Source of the DNA: Lolium rigidum
Taxonomy: Eukaryota; Streptophyta; Magnoliopsida; Poales; Poaceae
Direction of reading: 5' to 3'
NCBI RefSeq assembly: GCF_022539505.1
Contig: NC_061510.1
Coordinates: forward strand, 272,747,687 to 272,811,686
Length of the DNA: 64,000 nt
A model generated the notes under the pieces. That model made no database searches. It saw only the letters and a program-made list of their open reading frames with translations, and was not told the DNA's origin. Within the stretch, counting starts at the first letter, position 1, and every line of letters begins with the position of its first letter. Below, piece by piece: positions 1 through 10,206 of this stretch. A program made the position numbers and the translations under genes.

Positions 1-381
1 TTGTGAATAAATAGGCGGAAGGGAGAGGTCGGTGGAGACCAGGGGGCCCACACCACCCCTTGGCGCGGGCCTAGCCTTGGCCACGCCATGGGGTGGTTTG
101 GCCGCCCTATGGCGCCTCCTCGTCCCCCCTCTGGACTCTGTCTTCATTACGGTAAAATATTGACTTCGGCTTTTGTTTCGTCCAATTCCGAGAATATTTC
201 CTGTACAACTTTTCTGAAATACAAAACAGTAGAAAACAGGGAACTGGCATTGTGGCATCTTGTTAATAGGTTAGTGCCGGAAAATGTATAAAAGTGCAAC
301 GAAGTATAAGCAAAACATATATAAATTGGTGTAAAACAAGCATGGAGCATCAAAAAATATATATATGTTTGCAACGTATCA
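1..381 (-). mobile_element. Truncated Gypsy-type LTR fragment at window edge
   Basis: Read on the minus strand, this segment starts at 381 with a TGATACGTTGC terminus and then matches, with many differences, the first part of the LTRs at 1371 and 51865. Shared blocks include the 'cctattaacaagatgcc' region (near 260-275 here) and the 'attctcggaattgg' region (near 187-200). It is a diverged relative of retrotransposons A and B, cut by the window start. The 83 bp that follow (382-464) separate it from the Harbinger element and are unassigned. The short reading frames here carry no recognisable protein. Confidence 0.7.
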
Positions 382-861
382 GGTAGCCTGGACCCGAATC
401 CTGGCTCACTGGCGCAGTGGTGCAAGCACACCTGCGCGTCCAGAACGAGCCACGGGCTGGAATTGCCGTGTTGTTTGGTAGGTCGGGCTACATCGGCTGG
501 GCCGAAAAGGCCTTTCTATTTGTTTGCCTGCAGCCAACCCGAAATCTCGATGGAGATGAGCTAGATTAGGCATGTTAGGTACCATCCAGGCATGCCTAAG
601 GTTACCTCTTCTCTACAACGGGTAGCCTTACCATGCTCTCACCTCCCATCACACATAAATCACAGTTCATGACAGTTGCAAACTTACGAAGCTAGCAGTT
701 CACGAAATCATCCCTAACTGGTACGAATGGTAGTTCATAACACGATGCTCCCTAGCTACTACGAATGGCAGTTTATCATAACGGGGTCGTTCAACATACG
801 TGGATCGAATAGGGGTTCGAGAAACAGGGGATCATAGGGGATTCTTCTTCTTCACTTCTTC

Positions 862-1370
862 TCAGATGGTGGTGTTGCCTCTGGCTTCCCACATTGCGTC
901 TGCCCATTCCTGCCTCTTCTCCTTCCAGGCATCATTGTCGCATGCGTCCACACCATGGCCGGTCTCTACTTCATCAAAAGTGACAACCTCTTCGAAGAAC
1001 TCATCTTCTCCCCAACCTAGGATCCAGTTGTGAAGAATACAGCAAGCAAGGACCAACTTTACTTAAGTGTCAAAAGTGTGGAACGGTTTCTGGTCAAGGA
1101 CCTTGAACCTGTTCTTCAATGCAGCAAAGACACTCTCAATGGTGACTCTAAGGCTTGAGTGTCTCAGATTGAACAACTCTTTCACATTCTGAGGTCGGTG
1201 CTTCGCAGAGAACTCGTTGAGGTGGTACCTTATTTTCCTGAAGGGAGGTAGAATACCAGGTCGGCATGCATATCCAGCATCTCCAAGGTAGAACTTACCC
1301 TCAGGGATTTCCAACCCATCAGGCCTTGAAAAGTTGTCGGCTAGGATGCTCGCATCATGAGCTGAACCCT
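862..1370 (-). pseudogene. PIF/Harbinger transposase, C-terminal part (DDE catalytic region)
   Basis: This is the C-terminal part of a Harbinger-type transposase (DDE_Tnp_4 family), which cuts and joins transposon ends. Reading inward from 1370 one sees GSAHDAS, then YLGDAGY with the second catalytic aspartate, then FNLRHSSLRVTIESVF with the catalytic glutamate, then an LVACCILHNW-type block ('VLACCILHNWIL') typical of the family end. An in-frame TAA at 1063-1065 sits between FDT and VKLVLACC, so the protein is broken by one stop. The terminal stop is at 862-864. The frame continues exactly into the block at 8050-8208 if the retrotransposon and one copy of ACCCT are removed. The family assignment is firm; whether the stop is real is less certain given the indel and consensus problems elsewhere in the window. 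Confidence 0.85.
1366..1370. repeat. Target-site duplication ACCCT of retrotransposon A
   Basis: ACCCT at 1366-1370 immediately precedes the 5' LTR, and the same five bases follow the 3' LTR at 8050-8054. A 5-bp TSD is standard for LTR retrotransposons and fixes both ends of the insertion. Confidence 0.95.
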
Positions 1371-2964
1371 TGATACGTCTCCAACGTATCGATAATTTCT
1401 TGTGTTCCATGCCACATTATTGATGTTATCTACATGTTTTATGCACACTTTATGTCATATTCGTGCATTTTCTGGAACTAACCTATTAACAAGATGCCGA
1501 AGTGTCGGTTGCTTTGTTCTGCTGTTTTTGGTTTCGAAATCCTAGTAAAGAAATATTCTCGGAATTGGACGAAATAAAAGCCCAGGGGCCTATTTTCTCA
1601 CGAAGCTTCCGAAGTCCGAAGACGAAACGAAGTGGGGCCACAGGGGAGCCAAACCCTAGGCGGCGCGGCCCCCCCCTTGGCCGCGCCGCCTTGTCATCTG
1701 GGGCCCCTGTGCCCCCTCTCGACTTGCCCTTCCGCCTACTTAAAGCCTCCGTGACGAAACTTCCAGTACCGAGAGCCACGATACGGAAAACCTTACTGAG
1801 ACGCCGTCGCCGCCGATCCCATCTCGGGGGATCCCGGAGATCGCCTCCGGCACCCTGCCGGAGAGGGGAATCATCTCCCGGAGGACTCTACACCGCCATG
1901 GTCGCCTCCGGAGTGATGAGTGAGTAGTCTACCCCTGGACTATGGGTCCATAGCAGTAGCTAGATGGTTGTCTTCTCCCCATTGTGCTATCATTGTCGGA
2001 TCTTGTGAGCTGCCTAACATGATCAAGATCATCTATCTGTAATTCTATATGTTGCGTTTGTTGGGATCCGATGAATAGAGAATACTTGTTATGTTGATTA
2101 TCAAAGTTATGCTTATGTGTTATTTATGATCTTGCATGCTCTCCGTTACTAGTAGATGCTCCGGCCAAGTAGATGCTTTTAACTCCAAGAGGGAGTACTT
2201 ATGCTCGATAGTGGGTTCATGCCCGCATTGACACCGGGACGATGATGAAAAGTTCTAAGGTTGTGTTGTGCTGTTGCCACTAGGGATAAAACATTGATGC
2301 TATGTCTAAGGATGTAGTTGTTGATTACATTACGCACCATACTTAATGCAATTGTCTGTTGCTTGCAACTTAATACTGGAGGGGGTTCGGATGATAACCT
2401 GAAGGTGGACTTTTTAGGCATAGATGCAGTTGGATGGCGGTCTATGTACTTTGTCGTAATGCCCAATTAAATCTCACTATACTCATCATGATATGTATGT
2501 GCATTGTCATGCTCTCTTTATTTGTCAATTGCCCAACCGTAATTTGTTCACCCAACATGCTGTTCGTCTTATGGGAGAGACACCTCTAGTGAACTGTGGA
2601 CCCCGGTCCAATTCTCTTTACTGAAATACAATCTACTGCAATACTTGTTTTTACTGTTTTCTCTCGCAAACAATCATCTTCCACACAATACGGTTAATCC
2701 TTTGTTACAGCAAGCCGGTGAGATTGACAACCTCACTGTTTCGTTGGGGCAAAGTACTTTGGTTGTGTTGTGCAGGTTCCACGTTGGCGCCGGAATCTCT
2801 GGTGTTGCGCCGCACTACATCCCGCCGCCATCAACCTTCAACGTGCTTCTTGGCTCCTCCTGGTTCGATAAACCTTGGTTTCTTTCTGAGGAAAAACTTG
2901 CTGCTGTGCTCATCATACCTTCCTCTTGGGGTTGCCCAACGAACGTGTGAAATACACGCCATCA
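1371..2964 (+). repeat. 5' LTR of retrotransposon A
   Basis: TGATACG...CCATCA, 1594 bp. It matches 6448-8049 along its full length and 51865-53470 in element B. A GC-rich block near 1650-1880 precedes a 'tgagtgagtag' segment shared by all three LTRs. The reading frames inside (for example around 1502-1927 and 2645-3170) recur in each LTR without conserved protein features and are not genes. Confidence 0.95.
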
Positions 2965-2975
2965 AGCATATTTTC

Positions 2976-2993
2976 TGGCGCCGTTGCCGGGGA
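2976..2993 (+). other. Primer-binding site of retrotransposon A (tRNA-Asp)
   Basis: TGGCGCCGTTGCCGGGGA is the exact complement of the 3' end of plant tRNA-Asp including CCA (tRNA sequence recalled). It starts 11 bp after the LTR end. The same 18-mer occurs at the equivalent place in element B (53482-53499). Confidence 0.9.
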
Positions 2994-3199
2994 GATCAAG
3001 ACACGCTGCAAGGGGAGTCTCCACTTCTCAATCTCTTTACTTTGTTTTTGTCTTGCTTTATTTTATTTACTACTTTGTTTGCTGCACTAAATCAAAATAC
3101 AAAAAAATTAGTTGCTAGTTTTACTTTATTTGCTATCTTGTTTGCTATATTGAAAAAACAAAAAAATTAGTTACTAGCATTTACTTTACTTATTTCATC

Positions 3200-3844
3200 A
3201 TGTTTCCTTTTAATTTTACCACAAAGAACATACCGGTAGGACGTGGGTCTATAGTTGGGAGAAATAACATAGAAGAATTCTTCAACCATGTTAGTACCAT
3301 TGAAAATTTTGAAGATAGACACTTGGTAGACCTTGCGCCTACTTATGAAATTGCTGCTGCGCATTTAGTTCGCTTGTTGGAAACCAAATTTGTTAATCTC
3401 AATCCTATAATCCAACATATGTTTTTCACACTTGGTGATATGGAAGAAGGGGAAAAGAAAGATTTTGTTTTAGAAACCCTTCATAGAGAATTTGGTGGTC
3501 TAGCAAGAGAAGCTAGAAAGGTCTTTGCTAAATTTAATATGCTTGGTTCTCCTACTAATTTTGCTAGTCTCCTTGAAAAGATGGATATGGATAGAATAAG
3601 ATACACTAATAATATTGATAATGGTGGGGAGATCAAAGCACCAATACCATGCAAGCTCCTAGCTATGAATGATGCACTAGAAAATAATTATGCTTGGCTT
3701 GTTCCTGAAAATTTGTTTGATGAGAGTAGCACGCCTAAGACTAATGAAAAGGGAGATGCTAAAACTTATGTATCTAATATAATATGCTTGGTTGAGAAGA
3801 GCCCACACCCCGCTGTAGAAGTACCACCCTTTGATAATACTTGA
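3200..3844 (+). CDS. 214-residue ORF of retrotransposon A, function unknown
   Basis: An uninterrupted ORF starts at an ATG 207 bp after the primer-binding site and ends in TGA just before the 'cactttctgcgcctagctgaaaggcg' segment that also follows the ORFs of element B. The protein opens MFPFNFTTKNIPVGRGS, has an acidic, leucine-rich middle (EIAAAHLVRLLETK, LEKMDMDRIRY) and ends EVPPFDNT. I see no zinc knuckle, protease or polymerase motif and no membrane segment. It occupies the gag position and could be a lineage-specific gag-like or accessory protein. It shows no obvious similarity to the ORFs of element B apart from the last few residues (PPFDNT against PYFDVT). Its openness in an otherwise decayed region suggests relatively recent activity or constraint; that is inference. 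Confidence 0.6.
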   Translation: MFPFNFTTKNIPVGRGSIVGRNNIEEFFNHVSTIENFEDRHLVDLAPTYEIAAAHLVRLLETKFVNLNPIIQHMFFTLGDMEEGEKKDFVLETLHREFGGLAREARKVFAKFNMLGSPTNFASLLEKMDMDRIRYTNNIDNGGEIKAPIPCKLLAMNDALENNYAWLVPENLFDESSTPKTNEKGDAKTYVSNIICLVEKSPHPAVEVPPFDNT

Positions 3845-6433
3845 TACACACTTTCTGCGCCTAGCTGAAAGGCGTTAAAGAAAAGCGCTTATGGGAGACA
3901 ACCCATATTTTTACCTACAGTACTTTGTTTTTATTTTGTGTCTTGGAAGTTGTTTACTACTGTAGCAACCTCTCCTTATCTTAGTTTTGAGTTTTGTTGT
4001 GCCAAGTTAAGCCGTTGATAGAAAAGTAAGTACTAGATTTGGATTACTGCGCAGTTCCAGATTTCTTTGCTGTCACGAATCTGGGTCCACCTCCCTGTAG
4101 GTAGCTCAGAAAATTACGCCAATTTACGAGCATGATCCTCACATATGTACGCAACTTTCATTCAATTTGGGCATTTTCGTTTGAGCAAGTCTGGTGCCAT
4201 TTTAAAATTCGTCAATACGAACTGTTCTGTTTTGACAGATTCTGCCTTTTATTTCGCATTGCCTCTTTCGCTATGTTGGATGAATTTCTTTGATCCACTA
4301 ATGTCCAGTAGCATTATGCAATGTCCAGAAGTGTTAAGAATGATTGTGTCACCTCTGAATATGTCAATTTATATTGTGCACTAACCCTCTAATGAGTTGT
4401 TTCGAGTTTGGTGTGGAGGAAGTTTTCAAGGATCAAGAGAGGAGTATGATGCAACATGATCAAGGAGAGTGAAAGCTCTAAGCTTGGGGATGCACCCGGT
4501 GGTTCACCCCTGCATATATCAAGAAGACTCAAGCGTCTAAGCTTGGGGATGCCCAAGGCATCCCCTTCTTCATCGACAAATTATCGGGTTCCTCCCCGAA
4601 ACTATATTTTTATTCGGCCACATCTTATGTGCTTTTTCTTGGAGCGTCGGTTTGTTTTTGTTTTTATTTTGTTTGAATAAAATGGATCCTAGCATTCACT
4701 TTATGGGAGAGATACACGCTCCGCTGTAGCATATGGACAAATATGTCCTTGGTTTCTACTCATAGTATTCATGGCGAAGTTTCTCCTTCGTTAAATTGTT
4801 ATATGGTTGGAGTTGGAAAATGATACATGTAGTAATTGCTATAAATGTCTTGGGTAATGTGATACTTGGCAATTGTTGTGCTCATGTTTAAGCTCTTGCA
4901 TCATATACTTTGCACCCATTAATGAAGAAATACATAGAGCATGCTAAAATTTGGTTTGCATATTTGGTTTCTCTAAGGTCTAGATAATTTCTAGTTTTGA
5001 GTTCGAACAACAAGGAAGACGGTGTAGAGTCTTATAATGCTTTCAATATGTCTTTTATGTGAGTTTTGCTGCACCGGTTCATCCTTGTGTTTGTTTCAAA
5101 TAACCTTGCTAGCCTAAACCTTGTATCGAGAGGGAATACTTCTCATGCATCCAAAATACTTGAGCCAACCACTATGCCATTTGTGTCCACCATACCTACC
5201 TACTACATGGTATTTTCCCGCCATTCCAAAGTAAATTGCTTGAGTGCTACCTTTAAAATTCCATCATTCACCTTTGCAATATATAGCTCATGGGACAAAT
5301 AGCTTAAAAACTATTGTGGTATTGAATATGTAATTATGCACTTTATCTCTTATTAAGTTGCTTGTTGTGCGATAACCATGTTTATCGGGGAACGCCATCA
5401 ACTCATTGTTGAATTTCATGTGAGTTGCTATGCATGTTCGTCTTGTCTGAAGTAAGGGCGATCTACACCGAGTTGAATGGTTTGAGCATGCATATTGTGA
5501 GAGAAGAACATTGGGCCGCTAACTAAAGCCATGATTCATGGTGGAAGTTTCAGTTTTGGACAAATATCCTCAAATCTCTAATGAGAAAAGAATTAATTGT
5601 TGTCAAATGCTTAAAGCATTAAAAGAGGAGTCCATTATCTGTTGTCTATGTTGTCCCGGTATGGATGTCTAAGTTGAGAATAATCAAAAGCGAGAAATCC
5701 AAATGCGAGCTTTCTCCTTAGACCTTTGTACAGAGCGGCATAGAGGTACCCCTTTGTGAAACTTGGTTAAAGCATATGTATTGCGGTGATAATCCAGGTA
5801 GTCCAAGCTAATTAGGACAAGGTGCGAGCACTATTAGTACACTATGCATGAGGCTTGCAACTTATAAGATATAATTTACATGATGCATATGCTTTATTAC
5901 TACCGTTGACAAAATTGTTTCATGTTTTCAAAATCAAAGCTCTAGCACAAATATAGCAATCGATGCTTTTCCTCTATGAGGACCATTCTTTTACTTTCAA
6001 TGTTGAGTCAGTTCACCTATTTCTCTCCACCTCAAGAAGCAAACACTTGTGTGAACTGTGCATTGATTCCTACATACTTGCTTATTGCACTTATTATATT
6101 ACTCTATGTTGACAATATCCATGAGATATACATGTTACAAGTTGAAAGCAACCGCTGAAACTTAATCTTCTTTTGTGTTGCTTCAATACCTTTACTTTGA
6201 ATTATTGCTTTATGAGTTAACTCTTATGCAAGACTTATTGATGCTTGTCTTGAAGTGCTATTCATGAAAAGTCCTTGCTTTATGATTCACTTGTTCACTC
6301 ATGTCATACACATTGTTTTGATCGCTGCATTCTCTACATATGCTTTACAAATAGTATGATCAAGATTATGATGGCATGTCACTCCAGAAATTATCTTTGT
6401 TATCGTTTTACCTCGCTCGGGACGAGCAGAACT
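3845..6433 (+). other. Non-coding interior of retrotransposon A
   Basis: AT-rich DNA with only short, unconserved reading frames. The first about 740 bp match element B (54406-55150). Two extra copies of the polypurine-like string AAGCTTGGGGATGC lie at 4480-4493 and 4539-4552, followed by the palindromic 'gatgcccaaggcatcc'. The rest (about 4680-6430) is not present in the visible part of B. Confidence 0.75.
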
Positions 6434-6447
6434 AAGCTTGGGGATGC
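6434..6447 (+). other. Polypurine-tract region of retrotransposon A
   Basis: AAGCTTGGGGATGC directly abuts the 3' LTR start (TGATACG at 6448). Its position fits the plus-strand priming site. The same 14-mer occurs twice upstream in the interior, and twice in element B (55042-55055 and 55100-55113). Confidence 0.7.
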
Positions 6448-8049
6448 TGATACGTCTCCAACGTATCGATAATTTCTTGTGTTCCATGCCACATTATTGA
6501 TGTTATCTACATGTTTTATGCACACTTTATGTCATATTCGTGCATTTTCTCGGAACTAACCTATTAACAAGATGCCGAAGTGCCGCTGTCGTTTTCTGCT
6601 GTTTTTGGTTTCAGAAATCCTAGTAAAGAAATATTCTCGGAATTGGACGAAATAAAAGCCCAGGGGCCTATTTTCTCACGAAGCTTCCAGAAGTCCGAAG
6701 ACGAAACGAAGTGGGGCCATAGGGGAGCCAAACCCTAGGGCGGTGCGGCCCCCCCCTTGGCCGCGCCGCCCTGTCATCTGGGGCCCCTGTGCCCCCTCTC
6801 GACTTGCCCTTCCGCCTACTTAAAGCCTCCGTGACGAAACTTCCAGTACCGAGAGCCACGATACGGAAAACCTTACCGAGACGCCGTCGCCGCCGATCCC
6901 ATCTCGGGGGATCCCGGAGATCGCTCTCGGCACCCTGCCGGAGAGAGGAATCATCTCCCGGAGGACTCTACACCGCCATGGTCGCCTCCGGAGTGATGAG
7001 TGAGTAGTCTACCCCTGGACTATGGGTCCATAGCAGTAGCTAGATGGTTGTCTTCTCCCCATTGTGCTATCATTGTCTGGATCTTGTGAGCTGCCTAACA
7101 TGATCAAGATCATCTATCTGTAATTCTATATGTTGCGTTTGTTGGGATCCGATGAATAGAGAATACTTGTTATGTTGATTATCAAAGTTATGCTTATGTG
7201 TTATTTATGATCTTGCATGCTCTCCGTTACTAGTAGATGCTCTGGCCAAGTAGATGCTTTTAACTCCAAGAGGGAGTACTTATGCTCGATAGTGGGTTCA
7301 TGCCTGCATTGACACTGGGACAAGTGATGAAAGTTCTAAGGTTGTGTTGTGCTCGTTGCCACTAGGGATAAAACATTGATGCTATGTCTAAGGATGTAGT
7401 TGTTGATTACATTACGCACCATACTTAATGCAATTGTCTCGTTGCTTGCAACTTAATACCGGAGGGGGTTCGGATGATAACCTCGAAGGTGGACTTTTTA
7501 GGCATAGATGCAGTTGGATGGCGGTCTATGTACTTTGTCGTAATGCCCAATTAAATCTCACTATACTCATCATGATATGTATGTGCATTGTCATGCTCTC
7601 TTTATTTGTCAATTGCCCAACCGTAATTTGTTCACACAACATGCTCGTTCGTCTTATGGGAGAGACACCTCTAGTGAACTGTGGACCCCGGTCCAATTCT
7701 CTTTACTGAAATACAATCTACTTCAATACTTGTTTTTACTGTTTTCTCTGCAAACAATCATCTTCCACACAATACGGTTAATCCTTTGTTACAGCAAGCC
7801 GGTGAGATTGACAACCTCACTCGTTTCGTTGGGGCAAAGTACTTTGGTTGTGTTGTGCAGGTTCCACGTTGGCACCGGAATCTCCGGTGTTGCGCCGCAC
7901 TACATCCCGCCGCCATCAACCTTCAACGTGCTTCTTGGCTCCTCCTGGTTCGATAAACCTTGGTTTCTTTCTGAGGGAAAACTTGCTGCTGTGCTCATCA
8001 TACCTTCCTCTTGGGGTTGCCTAACGAACGTGTGAAATACACGCCATCA
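6448..8049 (+). repeat. 3' LTR of retrotransposon A
   Basis: 1602 bp, TGATACG...CCATCA, matching the 5' LTR. The differences are a few substitutions plus a striking set of one-base indels at CTG/CTCG sites (see findings). Full-length conservation of both LTRs with an intact TSD argues for a fairly recent insertion. Confidence 0.95.
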
Positions 8050-8725
8050 ACCCTCCCACCCAACAAGCACGTAGGTGAACCTCATATCAAAATCCACAGC
8101 TGCTAGCACGTTCTGGCTGGTGTAGTGCTTCCTCCCGCGAAATGCTGGATACATTGATCTCGGTACAGTTGCATTGACATGAGTACCATCAATAGCCCCA
8201 ATGTAATCCTATAAAAAAAATTTAGCACACATTCATGTTTCTGATAGTACCACGCATCTGATAGGTAGAAGGAACATGATTTTGTACTCACCCTAAAATA
8301 GGGGAACCACCTGTAGTTGTTCTTGATATTGGGTGGTGTGTTCGTTGATGCTGACTTGATCATTTCACCTCTGAGCTCCCAAATTGCGTACAACACCAGC
8401 TGGAAGTACCGAGAGATAGTCTCTGTGGATCGCCTGCATGTGCTATGGATGATTCTGAACGTCTGGGACCAACGACATGAAGAAACATTGCGACTTGTTC
8501 TTCGACTGTATGGATGCTATCACTCAGCAGTCCTCTAGTCCTGAACGTTTTAACAAGTGCATAGAAAAGGGCTCTTCTCATCCGTAGCATCTGGATAGCC
8601 TCCTGATCTCGTTGTACCATAGGACCGTGACTCACACGAGGAAAAGCAGGATGCCTAACTGCCCCCTTATGCACCATCAGGATCCAGGCTTGTATGCAAA
8701 CGATGAGTGTTGCGGCGTGATGCAC
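8050..8725 (-). pseudogene. PIF/Harbinger transposase, N-terminal part with an intron
   Basis: On the minus strand this block encodes the N-terminal transposase region: a helix-rich start with RRALFYALVKTFRTRGLL and VEEQVAMFLHVVG, then in another frame RRSTETISRYFQLVLYAI, then WFPYFR. A canonical 83-nt intron follows (GTGAGT donor at 8291, T-rich tract and AG acceptor at 8209). The next exon opens with DYIGAIDGTH, which holds the first catalytic aspartate (codon 8188-8190), and runs to YVLVGWEG at the retrotransposon junction. One frameshift lies near 8455-8475. Restoring a single G to make CGAG there would join the frames, so this break may be a consensus error. Together with 862-1370 all three DDE residues are present. 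Confidence 0.85.
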
Positions 8726-9625
8726 AAGCTGGAGCTGATCGGTCTACTCAAACAAGATCTATGCATTGCGAACGGTCTTATACAACCCAACTAGTTCTAC
8801 CAACGTGAATCTGAGAGGAGCTGAGGAGTTTCCCCTTACCTTCGTCATGGCAGACGATGGACACGGCCGAAAGCCACCGCAGATGTGCGCAGGCTCCGCT
8901 GCGGCTAGAAAAGATGACCCTGGTTCGACGCCGGAGACCCAAGGGAGATGCGCGCTGCCAGATCTGGGTCGCCGCCGCCGCCGGTGCGAAAATTGGGGAA
9001 AGGAAAATTTGGGAGGGGGCTAATGAAGAGGGTAACCAAAGAGGAGGTTACCCCTACCTTTCCCGCGCAACGCCGCTAGGATTTCGGCTTCTCCCTCCAT
9101 GCCGAGGCGGAGCACCCGCACGAATGGCGTTGTCAATTTTTATCTCGCCAGGGCCTGGCCCTGGAGAAACTATCAAACTGGATGTTCCTCCGGGGCCTGT
9201 CCCAGGGGTGCTTTAAAACCCGTGCTATGCAAAAGCGCGACTTAGCCCAGGAAAGCAGACGGTCAGAAAAATGCTGGGCTAATACGAGCCAAGTGGCGCC
9301 CAGGCTACCAAACGCGCCCTAAGACACGCGGGCCCATCGGTTTGAGGTACATGCATGCGTTGGTTAGCTGATGTTTGCCTGACAAGAATCGCAATGCAGA
9401 ACCAGTTGCCTCGGGTCATTTGTGAGCGGTTTTTTTAAAATAATACATTTTAATAAATTAATTTTACAAATAATACATGATTTTAAAAATTTCCAAATAT
9501 ATGACAGCGTCATTTAGCTGTCAAATGCACTGCCATTTCAGATCATTTCCTATCAGCATTACCCTCGACTATATTGTGACCATCAGAATTTTTTATAACA
9601 TGTGGGCATCAACAAATGGAGGCCA

Positions 9626-10005
9626 AGCTACACATATAGCTTTTTTATTTTGAAACATTCAAAAATTATATTTTAAAATATCAGAAAAAACTTTAAAAAA
9701 ATCGTAGAGGTAGCAAATGATGACTACTACAGATGTGTAAAATCTCAATACAAATTGCTTTATATTCTAACCTACGTAAAAATGACAAAATCGAGAAATT
9801 ATATAGTTTTGAAATGTGCACTATTCACTATAAAATATTGTTAGAGTTGTCATTTTTGTGTAGCCTAGAGTACAAAATAGTTTGTATTAAGATTTGGCAT
9901 GTTTTGTAGTTCACAACATTGCCTACCTCTAGGATTTTGTTTGAATCTTTTGAAACTTTAAAATACGAATTCTGAGTGTTTGAAAATAAATCCATACATG
10001 TAGCT
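9626..10005. mobile_element. Foldback MITE with long inverted repeats
   Basis: The left arm starts AGCTACACATATAG at 9626 and the right arm ends as its inverted counterpart near 10005. The two arms match imperfectly over about 170 bp, with conserved blocks such as 'tagaggtag', 'atacaaa' and 'aaaaatgaca', and meet near 9815. Such AT-rich foldback MITEs are common in grasses. The exact ends and any TSD are unclear, and the superfamily is not assigned. Confidence 0.65.
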
Positions 10006-10206
10006 CGGACTCGGTTTTCAGTGTTCTCTACACTTCATATTCATATTGTATATGTGCTCTACAATTTTATTTATATAATAGAGTTATCAAAGAGATGCCC
10101 GCTATCACTCGCAGGTATTCTTCCAATATAAACAATCTGGTCAGCCAGTAATAGAGAGCGGTTGAAACATAAACTAATCTAAACTATGGTTTCAAGCATC
10201 ACCTAC

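Larger units (their letters stand above)
1371..8049 (+). mobile_element. Complete LTR retrotransposon A (Athila-like Gypsy, Sabrina/WHAM type)
   Basis: A 6.7-kb element with two LTRs (1371-2964, 6448-8049) that start TGATACG and end CCATCA, a tRNA-Asp-type primer-binding site at 2976-2993, a polypurine-like AAGCTTGGGGATGC abutting the 3' LTR, and an ACCCT target-site duplication. The interior holds one 214-residue ORF of unknown function and about 2.6 kb of AT-rich non-coding DNA. No protease, reverse transcriptase, RNase H or integrase is visible, so it is non-autonomous and presumably moved using proteins of an autonomous relative. The family name is from memory; the Athila link is inferred from the gag-like fragment in sister element B. 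The insertion sits inside the Harbinger transposase. Confidence 0.93.
465..9319 (-). mobile_element. PIF/Harbinger DNA transposon, split by LTR retrotransposon A
   Basis: The transposase lies on the minus strand in two blocks (8050-8725 and 862-1370) separated by retrotransposon A. The right terminus, read inward on the minus strand, is GGGCGCGTTTGGTAGCCTGG and is followed outward by TAA (9320-9322), the TWA-type target site of PIF/Harbinger. The left end (about 465-490) contains the related string TTGTTTGGTAGGTCGGGC, so a diverged TIR pair is likely, but no matching TAA is seen there and the left boundary is approximate. 466-861 is 3' flank of the transposase. 8726-9319 is its 5' region: an ATG-containing first exon with a GTAAGG donor near 8840-8850 (minus) is possible but unproven. 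No second, Myb-like Harbinger ORF is visible. Confidence 0.75.

Noticed and set aside
399..440. tRNA-like A-box string 'tggcgcagtgg'
   Set aside because: No B box at the right distance, no cloverleaf and no A-tail; not enough for a tRNA or SINE.
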